In this document: positions 53,290 to 62,038 of the stretch, in pieces
Position numbering within the stretch: the stretch's first letter is position 1
Layout of the letters: each line of letters begins with the position of its first letter
Source of the DNA: Lentisphaerota bacterium
GTDB lineage: Bacteria > Verrucomicrobiota > Lentisphaeria > Victivallales > Victivallaceae
Assembly (NCBI GenBank): GCA_017134815.1
Contig: CP071032.1
Coordinates: forward strand, 248,001 to 312,000
Direction: 5' to 3'
DNA: 64,000 bases
Made by a program: the position numbers and the translations under genes
Notes under the pieces: model-generated
Database searches by the model: none
Seen by the model: the letters and a program-made list of their open reading frames with translations, nothing else
Told to the model about the DNA's origin: nothing

Positions 53290-53316
53290 AAGACATTGGA
53301 TAATGAACTTAAATGT

Positions 53317-54228
53317 TCAGCTGAGTTCCAGCATTCTTTCTATTGGTCTTCTGGCTTTTTCTATCAATTCCGGTGAGAGCTTTACCTGATACTGCATTTT
53401 TTCAAGAGATGCCAGGACATCATCTACTGATATCTTTTTCATATTAGGGCACAACAGTGCAGAATGGAGAAGAATAAATTCTTTTCCGGGGTTTTCTTTT
53501 CGCAGACGGTGGAGTATTCCCTCTTCAGTTCCTATAATAAAATATTTGCTGTCGGACTGCCTGACATGGCGTAAGATTCCACCGGTACTCAGCGCGTAGT
53601 CTGCAAGCTCAACAACTTCCGGTGAACATTCCGGATGGACCAGCACTTCAGCATGAGGATACTGTTTTTTGGTATCGATCAACATCTCAGGAAGAATGCG
53701 GTCATGAGTGGGGCAGAATCCAGGAAACAAGGTTATCTCGCGCTGCAGTTCTCTTGCTACATTGGCTCCAAGATTTTTATCCGGCATAAAGATAATTTCC
53801 CGGTCTTCAGGGATTGAGTCAATAATCTTGGCAGCGTTTGCCGAGGTACAGCATATATCAACTTCAGCTTTTACTGCTGCCGTACTGTTAACATAACATA
53901 CAGTCACCGCATGAGGCATATCCTGCTTCAAGGTGCGTACTTTTTCGGCATCGACCATATCAGCCATCGGGCAGCCGGAGTTCGGAGTCGGGTGCAGTAC
54001 TATGCTTTGAGGAGAGAGAATTTTGGCAGTTTCTGCCATAAAGCTGACGCCGCAGAAAACTATAACTGGAGAACTTGAGCGCTGAGCCTTTATTGAAAGT
54101 TCCAGAGAGTCTCCGACAAAGTCAGCCAGATCCTGAACTTCTGGAATAACATAATTATGTGCCAGTATTAATGCGTTATGCTGTTTTTTGAGTTTATCTA
54201 TTTTATCCAGTTTTTCCTGTAAATCCAT
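53317..54228 (-). CDS. nadA: quinolinate synthase A
   Basis: Condenses iminoaspartate with dihydroxyacetone phosphate to quinolinate for NAD synthesis using a [4Fe-4S] cluster. 303 aa. Cluster ligands of the family are visible as C86 (NSGCPMAD), C172 (PGFCPTHD) and C260 (ALLCPNMKK); other motifs are LAHNYVIPEVQDLADFVGDS and VHPECSPEVV. Follows the cysteine desulfurase gene after 6 bases, consistent with cluster supply. No nadB or nadC in the window. Confidence 0.95.
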   Translation of the reverse strand: MDLQEKLDKIDKLKKQHNALILAHNYVIPEVQDLADFVGDSLELSIKAQRSSSPVIVFCGVSFMAETAKILSPQSIVLHPTPNSGCPMADMVDAEKVRTLKQDMPHAVTVCYVNSTAAVKAEVDICCTSANAAKIIDSIPEDREIIFMPDKNLGANVARELQREITLFPGFCPTHDRILPEMLIDTKKQYPHAEVLVHPECSPEVVELADYALSTGGILRHVRQSDSKYFIIGTEEGILHRLRKENPGKEFILLHSALLCPNMKKISVDDVLASLEKMQYQVKLSPELIEKARRPIERMLELS

Positions 54229-54234
54229 ATTCTT

Positions 54235-55398
54235 TTATACCTTGATTGTTTTTGTAAATCCGCACCCTGCTGGTTTATTGATAATCGTCAAAAGTGTTTT
54301 GACCGTAAAATCAACTTCTTCGACAGTATTGTCCCAGCCAAAAGAAAACCTGACAGCACCGTTTGTTTCAACAGGAGAGCAACCCATTGCGGCCAGAACG
54401 CCGGAAATACCTTTGCGGCTGGCGCAAGCCGAACCAGTAGCTGCCTCAATACCTGCACGATCCAGCTGCATGGCGATTTTTTCTGCGTTTTCTCCCGGGA
54501 AACTTACGTTTAAAGTATTGGGCAAACGACTTTCTGGATCTCCGTTAATAATAAAATTTTTCAATCCTGCCTTGAGTGCTGTCTCAAAACTGTTTCGTAA
54601 TGATGCAGTAAATTCAGCATAAGCATTGAGTCGTTCACGACAGATTACGGCGGCTGTTCCAAGTCCGACGATCCCCGCTACATTTTGAGTCCCTGAGCGT
54701 AGATGATACTCCTGTCCTCCTCCATAAATTAACGGTTCGAGTTCTATACCGTCTCCGGTATAAAGCGCTCCAATTCCTTTAGGTCCGTACAATTTATGTC
54801 CTGATATTGACAGCAGATCTGCTCCAATGTTTCCAGTATCAACAGAAATTTTTCCAACAGCCTGTACGGCGTCCAGGTGAAGCAGGGCGCCACAGCTATG
54901 TACGGCATCTGAAATTCCTTCCAGATCTAAAACAGTGCCGGTTTCATTATTTGCCCAGATGAGCGAGACTAGTCCTACTGAATCATCAAGCTGTTCAAAG
55001 AGATTTTGCTTGTTGAGTTGTCCATTTCTGTTTACGGGAATAATCCCAAGCTCAAACCCGGCTTTCTGCAGAGCCAGAGCGGTTTCGCGGGTCGCGGCAT
55101 GTTCAACAGAACTGATAAGCAGCTTCCGGCGTGATGCAGACTGTTTGCGCATTATTCCAGACAATGCCAGATTTGTTGCCTCAGTCGCGCTCCCCGTAAA
55201 AATAATCCTGCTGGCAGGGTCAACCCCGATAAGTTCAGCAACCTGGGCTCGGGCTGTCTCAATAGCTGATGCCGCTTTGCGGCCCGAAGAATAAAGGTTT
55301 GACGGGTTGCCGTACATATCACTGAAATATGGGCGCATTGCATCTACAACTTCCGGCAGTGCCGGACTTGTAGAGTTATAGTCAAGGTATATCTTCAT
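54235..55398 (-). CDS. nifS: cysteine desulfurase (NifS/IscS type)
   Basis: 387 aa PLP enzyme that takes sulfur from cysteine for Fe-S cluster assembly. PLP Lys K202 in SISGHKLYGPKG, the EHAATRET segment, and the catalytic persulfide Cys C325 in TGSACASRKG on its mobile loop. I place the start at ATG 55398 (MKIYLDYNSTSP, the family N-terminus); no upstream start has a good ribosome binding site and the long frame to 55485 has an Asn-rich unlikely leader. nadA lies downstream and a divergent Rrf2 regulator upstream. Confidence 0.92.
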   Translation of the reverse strand: MKIYLDYNSTSPALPEVVDAMRPYFSDMYGNPSNLYSSGRKAASAIETARAQVAELIGVDPASRIIFTGSATEATNLALSGIMRKQSASRRKLLISSVEHAATRETALALQKAGFELGIIPVNRNGQLNKQNLFEQLDDSVGLVSLIWANNETGTVLDLEGISDAVHSCGALLHLDAVQAVGKISVDTGNIGADLLSISGHKLYGPKGIGALYTGDGIELEPLIYGGGQEYHLRSGTQNVAGIVGLGTAAVICRERLNAYAEFTASLRNSFETALKAGLKNFIINGDPESRLPNTLNVSFPGENAEKIAMQLDRAGIEAATGSACASRKGISGVLAAMGCSPVETNGAVRFSFGWDNTVEEVDFTVKTLLTIINKPAGCGFTKTIKV

Positions 55399-55579
55399 AA
55401 TACTACAACCATTGTTATTATTTTCATTGTTCCCCATTTTATCGTTGTGCATTTTCCCTGCCGGGCTCGGGGCGGACAAGCGCACTCATAACCCGTGTAC
55501 CTATATTAAATCACATAGTAACTTTGTCAATTTTATCTAAGTATTAATAATAGTGGAACAAGTTTATTTCAAGTAATGT

Positions 55580-55653
55580 CTACTTAAATAGTAGAAAATA
55601 ATTTAAAAAAAATGAGGTTGAATGCTTGTTATTTCGTTTTTAATGATTATAAA
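55580..55653 (+). promoter_or_regulatory. candidate promoter and operator before the Rrf2 gene
   Basis: TTGTTA (55626-55631), 16 bases, then TATAAA (55648-55653) is a plausible plus-strand promoter. An inverted repeat CTACT-TAAAT-AGTAG at 55580-55594 lies just upstream, between the divergent genes, and could be the regulator's operator. Confidence 0.35.
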
Positions 55654-55703
55654 GTATACTAAATGAATATACAATTAAATTCAGATGACGGGATAAATTA
55701 AGG

Positions 55704-56141
55704 ATGAACCTATCAACAAAGAGCCGGTATGGGCTGAGGATTCTGCTTTGTCTGGCTAAAAGCTACGGTACTGATGTTCCGCTTAAAGGTAAAGCCATTG
55801 CTTCAGAACAGGGGCTCACAGAGCCATATTTTGAACAAATAATAATAAAACTCAAGGCTCACTCCCTGGTTGCGACAGTCCGGGGGTGTCATGGCGGGTA
55901 TTTGCTTAACCGTTCTCCGGAGACAATTTCACTGCTGGAAATAGTTGAAATATTTGAAGGACCAGTGGAACTGGTTAAATGCCGAAAAGGCACATCTGTC
56001 TGCCCAAGGCAGTCGGAATGCGCCGCCCAGTCAGTGTGGCACAAGTTGTCCAGAACTATAAGAACGGAGTTGGCAAAAGTAACTCTTGCCTCCATTGTTC
56101 AAGAAAATGAAAATAGTGATCAACCGGAATATGTCATTTAA
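55704..56141 (+). CDS. Rrf2/IscR-family transcriptional regulator
   Basis: 145 aa. Winged helix starting MNLSTKSRYGLRILLCLA, with LTEPYFEQIIIKLKAHSLV and RGCHGGYLL, and three cysteines C93, C100 and C106 in the loop CRKGTSVCPRQSEC that in IscR/NsrR-type members hold an Fe-S cluster. It faces nifS-nadA and precedes cysK by 25 bases and metY, so it probably senses Fe-S or cysteine status (IscR- or CymR-like). The family is sure; the signal is inferred. Confidence 0.9.
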   Translation: MNLSTKSRYGLRILLCLAKSYGTDVPLKGKAIASEQGLTEPYFEQIIIKLKAHSLVATVRGCHGGYLLNRSPETISLLEIVEIFEGPVELVKCRKGTSVCPRQSECAAQSVWHKLSRTIRTELAKVTLASIVQENENSDQPEYVI

Positions 56142-56166
56142 TAAAGCCTGATCAAGGGGGCAAATC

Positions 56167-57096
56167 ATGGAGAAAATAGCAAAAAATATTTTAGAGCTTA
56201 TTGGTAATACTCCTTTAGTTGAAATTAATAAAATAAACCCCGGAAAAGCTAGAATTGTAGCTAAACTTGAGCAGTTTAATCCTCTGTCAAGTGTCAAGGA
56301 CCGGCTGGGGATTGCACTTATTGAGGATGCGGAAAAAAAGGGAGTTATTAAACCCGGCGACACCCTGGTCGAGCCGACCAGCGGCAATACTGGAATCGGC
56401 CTGGCGTTTGTTGCGGCTTACAAAGGTTATAAACTGGTGATAACTATGCCGGAGTCAATGAGCGAAGAGCGTCGCAGGTTGCTCAAAGCATTTGGTGCGG
56501 AAATCGTGCTTACTGACGGCAAGCTGGGAATGAAAGGTGCGGTACAGAAAGCCGGGGAACTGCAGGAACAGCTGCCGGGAGCACATATACTCGGTCAATT
56601 TGTTAATCCGGCAAACCCGGAATATCATCGGGCTTTTACTGCTCAGGAAATCTGGCGTGATACTGACGGCAAGGTAGACGCATTTGTGGCCGGAGTTGGT
56701 ACCGGCGGGACTGTTTCCGGGGTTGGAAGAGGCCTGAAAGAGCACAATAAAAAAATAAGGATTATTGCGGTCGAGCCAAAAGAATCGGCTGTCCTGGCTG
56801 GAGGCAAACCCGGAGCGCATAAGATACAAGGTATTGGTGCCGGTTTTATACCGGAAGTGCTGAATCAAAAAGTAATTGATGAAGTTATTGATATTAAATC
56901 TGATGATGCCGGAAAAGTAGCCAGGAGGCTGGCAAAAGAGGAAGGTATTCTGGTGGGAATATCTTCAGGGGCGGCAATGGCTGCCGCGCTTGAGTTGTCG
57001 GTTCTGCCGGAATATGCAGGTAAAACAATTGTTGTGCTGATGCCTGATTCCGGGGAACGTTATGTATCAACCTGGCTGTTTGAGGATAAAATCTGA
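56167..57096 (+). CDS. cysK: cysteine synthase (O-acetylserine sulfhydrylase)
   Basis: 309 aa PLP enzyme making cysteine from O-acetylserine and sulfide. [13 protein letters not shown] Lys K44 in [11 protein letters not shown], substrate loop [26 protein letters not shown] and the C-terminal SGAAMAAA segment. An A-type cystathionine beta-synthase is less likely given the short length. Sits between the Rrf2 gene and metY. Confidence 0.94.
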   Translation: MEKIAKNILELIGNTPLVEINKINPGKARIVAKLEQFNPLSSVKDRLGIALIEDAEKKGVIKPGDTLVEPTSGNTGIGLAFVAAYKGYKLVITMPESMSEERRRLLKAFGAEIVLTDGKLGMKGAVQKAGELQEQLPGAHILGQFVNPANPEYHRAFTAQEIWRDTDGKVDAFVAGVGTGGTVSGVGRGLKEHNKKIRIIAVEPKESAVLAGGKPGAHKIQGIGAGFIPEVLNQKVIDEVIDIKSDDAGKVARRLAKEEGILVGISSGAAMAAALELSVLPEYAGKTIVVLMPDSGERYVSTWLFEDKI

Positions 57097-57195
57097 GCAG
57101 AGCAAGATGGCTTTTAAACTGTTTTTAAAGCTTGTAATTTGAACTTTTAAATATCTAATTTTTTTGCAGTAATGCTTAAAGGGAGTAATTAGTTT

Positions 57196-58488
57196 ATGAG
57201 TGATTCCAGAAAATACCATCATGAGACGCTGGCAATTCATGCCGGTCAAAGCCCTGATCCTTCAACCCTGTCGCGGGGAGTGCCGGTTTACCGGACCAGT
57301 TCATATGTGTTCAGGGATACCAAACACGGCGCGGATCTGTTTGCACTTAAGGAGCCGGGCAATATTTATTCCAGGCTGATGAATCCGACAAACGATGTCC
57401 TGGAGCAGCGTATAGCTGAACTTGAAGGCGGTGCGGCCGCCTTGGCTTTTGCCTCCGGTACTTCAGCTATCTTTTTTGCGGTTACCAACATCCTTCAAGC
57501 TGGCGATGAGATTGTGGCTGCCAACAACCTTTATGGTGGTACCTACACTCAGTTTGATACTATTCTGCCACAGTTCGGCATGAAGGCCAGATTTGTACCG
57601 GTAAATGACCTGGAAGCTGCAGAACAGGAAATCAATGACAATACCAGGGCGATTTATATTGAGACGATAGGCAATCCGGTATTGGATTGTGCAGATATAA
57701 AGAAATATTCAGCACTTGCTAAAAAGTATCACCTGCCGCTGATTGTTGATTCGACTTTCTCGCCCCCGACTTTGTTGAGGCCGATTGAGCATGGCGCGGA
57801 TATAGTTGTCCACAGTCTTACAAAATGGCTTGGCGGACACGGTGCCGCGATTGGCGGAATCGTCGTTGATTCAGGGAAGTTTGACTGGACTGATTCCAAG
57901 TTTGCCCTGTTTAACGAGCCCGATGAAGGATATCACGGTTTGCGCTTTGCCCATGACCTCGGGGAAATGAATCACCTGGCTTTTATTATTCGTCTGCGGA
58001 TTGTCGGGTTACGCAATGTAGGTCCAGCTTTGTCGCCTGATTCTGCCTGGATTTTTTTGCAGGGGGTTGAAACCCTGCCGCTTCGTATCAGAAAGCATTC
58101 AGAGAATGCTCTGGCGGTTGCAGAGCATCTTGAAAAACATCAGAAAGTTGCCTGGGTGCGATATCCCGGTCTAAAGAACGACCCCAGCTTTCCGGTTGCC
58201 TCCAGGTACTTGAAAGAAGGCTTTGGCGGTATGGTCGTCTTTGGTGTAAAGGGCGGGTTTGATGCAGCTGAAAAAGTCATTAACAGTATAGATTTGTTCA
58301 GCCACCTGGCGAATGTCGGTGATGCCAGGAGTCTGATTCTGCACCCGGCCAGCACCTCTCATGCTCAACTAAGTGAAGAGCAGCAACGGGAAAGTGGATT
58401 GACCCCTGAGCTGATAAGGTTGTCAATCGGACTGGAACATATCGATGATATTATCGGGGCGTTGGACGACGCACTGGATAAAATATAA
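57196..58488 (+). CDS. metY: O-acetylhomoserine sulfhydrylase
   Basis: 430 aa Cys/Met-metabolism PLP enzyme. AIHAGQSPDPSTLSRGVPVY, IYSRLMNPTNDVLEQRIAEL, the PLP Lys K210 in VVHSLTKWLGGHG, and HPASTSHAQLSEEQQ. The length and the insertion around residues 225-260 favour MetY (direct sulfhydrylation of O-acetylhomoserine) over the shorter MetB. With cysK it gives two sulfide-fixing steps. A terminator follows. Confidence 0.9.
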   Translation: MSDSRKYHHETLAIHAGQSPDPSTLSRGVPVYRTSSYVFRDTKHGADLFALKEPGNIYSRLMNPTNDVLEQRIAELEGGAAALAFASGTSAIFFAVTNILQAGDEIVAANNLYGGTYTQFDTILPQFGMKARFVPVNDLEAAEQEINDNTRAIYIETIGNPVLDCADIKKYSALAKKYHLPLIVDSTFSPPTLLRPIEHGADIVVHSLTKWLGGHGAAIGGIVVDSGKFDWTDSKFALFNEPDEGYHGLRFAHDLGEMNHLAFIIRLRIVGLRNVGPALSPDSAWIFLQGVETLPLRIRKHSENALAVAEHLEKHQKVAWVRYPGLKNDPSFPVASRYLKEGFGGMVVFGVKGGFDAAEKVINSIDLFSHLANVGDARSLILHPASTSHAQLSEEQQRESGLTPELIRLSIGLEHIDDIIGALDDALDKI

Positions 58489-58526
58489 TTTTCTGGAGGA
58501 GGACCCCCAGAACTTGGAGAAAATCT

Positions 58527-58565
58527 GTACCCTGCCTGACTTCGTCTGGCAGGGTACTCTTTTTG
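58527..58565 (+). terminator. intrinsic terminator of metY
   Basis: Stem GTACCCTGCC (58527-58536) / GGCAGGGTAC (58548-58557), 10 bases, then TCTTTTTG. Confidence 0.88.
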
Positions 58566-58573
58566 TAGACCTT

Positions 58574-58611
58574 TACAAAAGAAAAGGCAGGTATCTAAGA
58601 AGATACCCGCC
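58574..58611 (-). terminator. intrinsic terminator of the 54-aa gene
   Basis: On the minus strand GGCGGGTATCT / AGATACCTGCC forms an 11-base stem (one G-U) with loop TCTT, followed by TTTTCTTTTGT. It lies 23 bases after the stop codon at 58635. Confidence 0.85.
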
Positions 58612-58634
58612 CTCAGAAACTAGTAGAGTCAAGC

Positions 58635-58799
58635 TTAATGAATATTACGCTTGTCTTTTTTGTAATAATCTTTGCCCAGTACTTTAAAATTGTCGTAATA
58701 AACTTCGCTGATAGCGTCGTTAATTTTATTGTGACTTTTAATAGTCCGGTCAATGATGTTGTGCAGTTTATGCTGCAGCCTTGATAATTTTTTGTTCAT
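58635..58799 (-). CDS. 54-aa small basic protein
   Basis: A short ORF with good gene context: GAGAGGTGG a few bases before ATG 58799, 54 codons, TAA, then a strong terminator 23 bases on. The product starts MNKKLSRLQHKLHNIIDRTI, is rich in Lys, His and Asn, looks helical in its first half and ends with Tyr/Lys-rich residues (VLGKDYYKKDKRNIH). No cysteine or membrane segment. I do not recognise it; a small regulator or RNA/DNA-binding protein is possible. Confidence 0.65.
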   Translation of the reverse strand: MNKKLSRLQHKLHNIIDRTIKSHNKINDAISEVYYDNFKVLGKDYYKKDKRNIH

Positions 58800-58983
58800 T
58801 TTATCCACCTCTCGTATATTAAAATTTTCAAAGTTTCATTGTTGTGCTGAGAAATAAATTCATCTCTCAGAATCAGCCCATTAAGACAGGTATTTTACCA
58901 GTTTGTTCCGTAATATTCAAAAAATTAATGAAAAAAAATTAAAAATGAAATTATTTTCAAATAACCTCAATGGATAAATTTTA

Positions 58984-59004
58984 TTATAAATGATTTATTT
59001 ATAA
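58984..59004. repeat. AT palindrome 1
   Basis: TTATAAAT-GATTT-ATTTATAA, perfect 8-base arms. It lies upstream of the 54-aa gene and could be an operator. Confidence 0.55.
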
Positions 59005-59131
59005 TATGTTATGGTTTATTATGGTGTTTTGAGAATTTTACGCAGACTGGCAGTAAAAACTGCAACAGAATCTGCGGATAGTTCTTAAATAAATGTGTTA
59101 TTTAGAATAATATTGTCCATTTTTTTGTAAA

Positions 59132-59167
59132 ATTAGAATTATATTCTAATAGATATATTTATATCTA
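59132..59167. repeat. two abutting AT palindromes
   Basis: ATTAGAAT-TAT-ATTCTAAT (59132-59150) directly followed by TAGATATA-TT-TATATCTA (59150-59167), both perfect. Two adjoining dyads suggest a double protein-binding site. Confidence 0.55.
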
Positions 59168-59451
59168 AGGTTTGGTGTGTATCCTGTTACCGGTGTGTTT
59201 TTTACAGCATAAAAACTGTTTTTTATTTAAGTGGAGGTGTAAAACATCAGTTCCAGTATTTTGTCTGGTGCAAGTATACCAATTTCCCGGAACTGCGTAC
59301 ATAAAAAGCATAGGCAGGAAAGGCTGATTTACAGGGGGTGTTCTATACCCGCAAGCCTGTTTATATCGGCAGGCATTGTGCGGTTGCTGGTAGAATATTT
59401 GGGTACAGTTATTGTACTGTGTGAAGTTAGAACCGCAAACAGAGAAATATT

Positions 59452-60240
59452 TTAAAGCTCAACAACTCTTAAGTCAAAACCAGCGGTCATGAGGAATGCT
59501 TTGTCTTCAGGCTTTATGCAGCTGTCAGTAACAAAGATATCGATGTCCTTAAAGTCAACTACCTTCATGAGTGAATGGACGTCAAATTTGGATGAGTCGA
59601 GCAGGGCTATGACCTTATCTGCGTTTTGAATCATATTCTGCTTGACCTGAACTTCAAGCGGGTTGGGATCAGTCAGACCGGTTTCATTGTCAAACCCTGC
59701 CGAACTGATGAAAAGAATATTTGACTTATGGGAATTGAAAAATGCCTGAGCACTGGGACCGACAAATGTATTTGAAATTTTGCGGAGAATACCGCCGCTG
59801 CAGACCAGATTGTATTCATAGTTGAACTGGGTAACAAGGTTGCAGATGTACATGCTGTTGGTCAGTATTGTGATCGTCTCAGCCAGTTTTTCCAGGAACT
59901 GGACAATGCTGGCTACTGTTGTTCCTCCTTCAAGAGTTATGATATCGCCTGGTGAAATGAAGTTCCGGACGGCATATTCCGCCAGCGCCAGCTTTTTACC
60001 TTCGTTAATTAATCGTTTTACGGAAACGGTGTTCTCAGCTATACCGGATCTTTTAGGCTTTTTGATTGCCGTGATACCGCCGTGGATTCTTTTCAGTACT
60101 CCCTGTTTTTCAAGCGAGTTGATATCGCGCCAAAGGGTCATACTGGATATTCCAAGTACCTCAAGCAGCTCTTTTGTAGACATGGAACCGGATTTTTCAA
60201 GCCTGGAGATAATTACTTCTTTTCGTTCTTCAGCAAGCAT
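59452..60240 (-). CDS. DeoR-family sugar-metabolism repressor
   Basis: 262 aa. The start MLAEERKEVIISRLEKSG is the typical DeoR N-terminus; the HTH follows (MSTKELLEVLGISSMTLWRD, residues 19-38). The C-terminal effector domain has LEGGTTVASIVQFL, ILTNSMYICNLV and ADKVIALLDSSKFD, the DeoRC sugar-phosphate-binding pattern. Divergent from the kinase operon, which it probably controls through sites in the 60241-60421 spacer. ATG 60240 is chosen over a longer frame to 60282. Confidence 0.88.
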   Translation of the reverse strand: MLAEERKEVIISRLEKSGSMSTKELLEVLGISSMTLWRDINSLEKQGVLKRIHGGITAIKKPKRSGIAENTVSVKRLINEGKKLALAEYAVRNFISPGDIITLEGGTTVASIVQFLEKLAETITILTNSMYICNLVTQFNYEYNLVCSGGILRKISNTFVGPSAQAFFNSHKSNILFISSAGFDNETGLTDPNPLEVQVKQNMIQNADKVIALLDSSKFDVHSLMKVVDFKDIDIFVTDSCIKPEDKAFLMTAGFDLRVVEL

Positions 60241-60319
60241 TGTTCTGAAATCCTCGATTATGTTTATACTAAATAGTATCATCTTAACATTTAAGATACA
60301 AGTATAAAATGATATAAAA

Positions 60320-60399
60320 ATGCCTAAAAACTATTTGACAAAGTGGGTTTGCGATGTCTAATTATCATTAGGTATCAAATAATAACATTTATTAGGCAT
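60320..60399 (+). promoter_or_regulatory. promoter and operator-like repeats of the sugar-kinase operon
   Basis: TTGACA at 60335-60340, with a TAATTA-type -10 element 18 bases later. ATGCCTAA (60320-60327) and TTAGGCAT (60392-60399) form distant inverted half-sites, and CTAAT/ATTAG (60358-60371) overlaps the -10 region. Spacing suits repression by the divergent DeoR protein. Confidence 0.45.
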
Positions 60400-60421
60400 T
60401 GCTGTTAAGAGGGGTAAAATA

Positions 60422-61426
60422 ATGGATTATTATCTTGGTATAGATGCCGGAGGTACACGGACGAGATGTGTAATGGCTGATTGTCATGGCCATATTTTGT
60501 CCTTCGGGACTTCCAGCACTGCCAGTCTTGGGTCAGCTGAAAAAGAAAAAGTTATTGAAAGTCTTACCAATGCAATTACTGATTGCACTGAAAGCATACA
60601 GGGGTTTGACGGCCGCATAAAAGCTGCGTTTGCAGGAGCTGCCTCTGTTGTGCTTGAAGAAGAAAGACAGTATTTCTGCAAGCTTATCAATGATGTTGAC
60701 GGCATCAGCATTGAAAAAACCGGAGCTCACCATGATATCCATACAGCTCTTAAAGGCGGTTTATGTGAGTCACCAGGAGTGGCTTTGATTTCCGGTACCG
60801 GTTCAAGCTGCTACGGAATCAATAAAGATGAAAAATCATGGCAGGCCGGCGGCTGGGAATACATAGTTGATGATTTGGGCAGTGCTTATTATCTGGCAAC
60901 CCGGGCATTAAGTGCTGCGGCAAAAGATGTGGATGGACGTGGAGAAAAAACTGCATTGACTCCTTTGGTTTTTGATTATTTCAAGCTTAAATCCTGGCCT
61001 GAAGTAATTATGCGGCTGCATACAGAAGGATTCAGAGGAAGGCCTCTAGGAAAAAAAGACATTGCCGGATTTGCGCCAAGTGTCAGTCATTGTGCAGAGC
61101 AGGGTGATGAAATTGCCCTTGATATAATTAAAACCGGCATGAATGAACTGGCCATGATGGTGGAGGCTGTCTGCTGTAACCTCGGCCTTGCTGGCAATGA
61201 ACAAAAACTAATACTAACCGGAAGTGTAATTAACAACCCGTTCATCAGAAAGATTTTTCAGCAGAAACTTCGCAAGCTTCTTCCTGACATGCAGATTTGC
61301 GATTCGATTTTTCCGCCGGTTGTCGGGGCTTTGCTTGAAGCAATGCGGATTAGTGGAATTAAAGCTGATGACGAAATTAAAAAGAATTTGAAAAATTCGG
61401 TGGTTGATATCTGCCACTTCTTTTAA
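60422..61426 (+). CDS. BadF/N-acetylglucosamine-kinase-like sugar kinase
   Basis: 334 aa, ASKHA-fold ATPase of the BadF/BadG/BcrA/BcrD family as in GlcNAc and glucosamine kinases. N-terminal phosphate-1 loop YYLGIDAGGTRTRCVMAD, phosphate-2 VALISGTGSSCYGIN, and VDDLGSAYYLATRALS. Likely phosphorylates an amino sugar in the cytoplasm. GAGGGG is 7 bases before ATG 60422. First gene of an operon with three sugar-phosphate isomerases. Confidence 0.85.
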   Translation: MDYYLGIDAGGTRTRCVMADCHGHILSFGTSSTASLGSAEKEKVIESLTNAITDCTESIQGFDGRIKAAFAGAASVVLEEERQYFCKLINDVDGISIEKTGAHHDIHTALKGGLCESPGVALISGTGSSCYGINKDEKSWQAGGWEYIVDDLGSAYYLATRALSAAAKDVDGRGEKTALTPLVFDYFKLKSWPEVIMRLHTEGFRGRPLGKKDIAGFAPSVSHCAEQGDEIALDIIKTGMNELAMMVEAVCCNLGLAGNEQKLILTGSVINNPFIRKIFQQKLRKLLPDMQICDSIFPPVVGALLEAMRISGIKADDEIKKNLKNSVVDICHFF

Positions 61427-61439
61427 GGTCTGCGTGTTT

Positions 61440-62012
61440 ATGCATATTGAGAATATTGTAAAAAAACTGAATTTGAATGATGGTTGTATCGAGGGAGCTG
61501 CTGTTAAGATCAGAAAATTGAGCGAGCTGCAGGAATGTTTCGCTGATGAAACTGCTTATGCGGCGGCTTTGGCTGAAGGGGATAAAGTTGTTTATTCTGT
61601 TTCAAGTATTGAGCCTGGAGATAATGGTGGGGACCTGCACTTTGGGCTTGGAATGATCATGCCGGGCCGGATAGGTGATGAATATTATCTCACAAAAGGT
61701 CATTTCCATGAAAAACGCGAGGCTGCTGAGATTTATATTGGCCTGAAAGGCAAGGGGGCCATGCTGCTTGAAGACGAATTATCCGGAGACAGCAGAACTG
61801 TTGAGATAAAAGAAAATACAGTAATTTATGTTCCGGGAAATACGGCGCATAGAACCTATAACACCGGTTCAGAACCGGTAATGTATCTAGGCATTTACCC
61901 TGCGGATGCAGGACATGATTACGAGGCGATTAAGTGTAAAAACTTCAATTGTGTCGTTACGGCAACAGAGGCGGGCCCTGAGATGAAGAAACGCTCCGAT
62001 TACCAGAAATGA
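61440..62012 (+). CDS. cupin-type glucose-6-phosphate isomerase
   Basis: 190 aa (ATG 61440; GTG 61434 is an alternative with better spacing to AAGG). Matches the archaeal/bacterial metal-dependent cupin GPI: FGLGMIMPGRIGDEYYLTKG, then HFHEKREAAEIYIGLKGKG, where the two His and the Glu are the metal ligands, and VPGNTAHRTYNTG. Interconverts glucose-6-P and fructose-6-P. The start overlaps nothing; the stop overlaps a possible start of the next frame (ATGA). Confidence 0.85.
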   Translation: MHIENIVKKLNLNDGCIEGAAVKIRKLSELQECFADETAYAAALAEGDKVVYSVSSIEPGDNGGDLHFGLGMIMPGRIGDEYYLTKGHFHEKREAAEIYIGLKGKGAMLLEDELSGDSRTVEIKENTVIYVPGNTAHRTYNTGSEPVMYLGIYPADAGHDYEAIKCKNFNCVVTATEAGPEMKKRSDYQK

Positions 62013-62038
62013 CTAAACAAATATTTAGAGGGCAGCCA

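Larger units (their letters stand above)
52849..53316 (-). promoter_or_regulatory. upstream region of the six-gene cluster
   Basis: About 470 bases between nadA and the MBL gene. On the minus strand it contains a weak TTGACT at 53168-53173 as a possible -35 element, then a terminator-like hairpin at 53062-53101, then the GAGGAG ribosome binding site. The arrangement allows a leader with attenuation, but the promoter is not certain. Confidence 0.35.
58800..59451. other. AT-rich intergenic region with palindromes
   Basis: About 650 bases between the 54-aa gene and the 3' end of the DeoR gene. Very AT-rich, with no credible ORF. It holds three perfect palindromes (listed). A plus-strand reading at about 59261-59455 is short and lacks support. 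Confidence 0.6.

Noticed and set aside
59261-59455. 64-codon plus-strand ORF
   Set aside because: It ends at the DeoR stop region, with a basic non-descript product and no good ribosome binding site.
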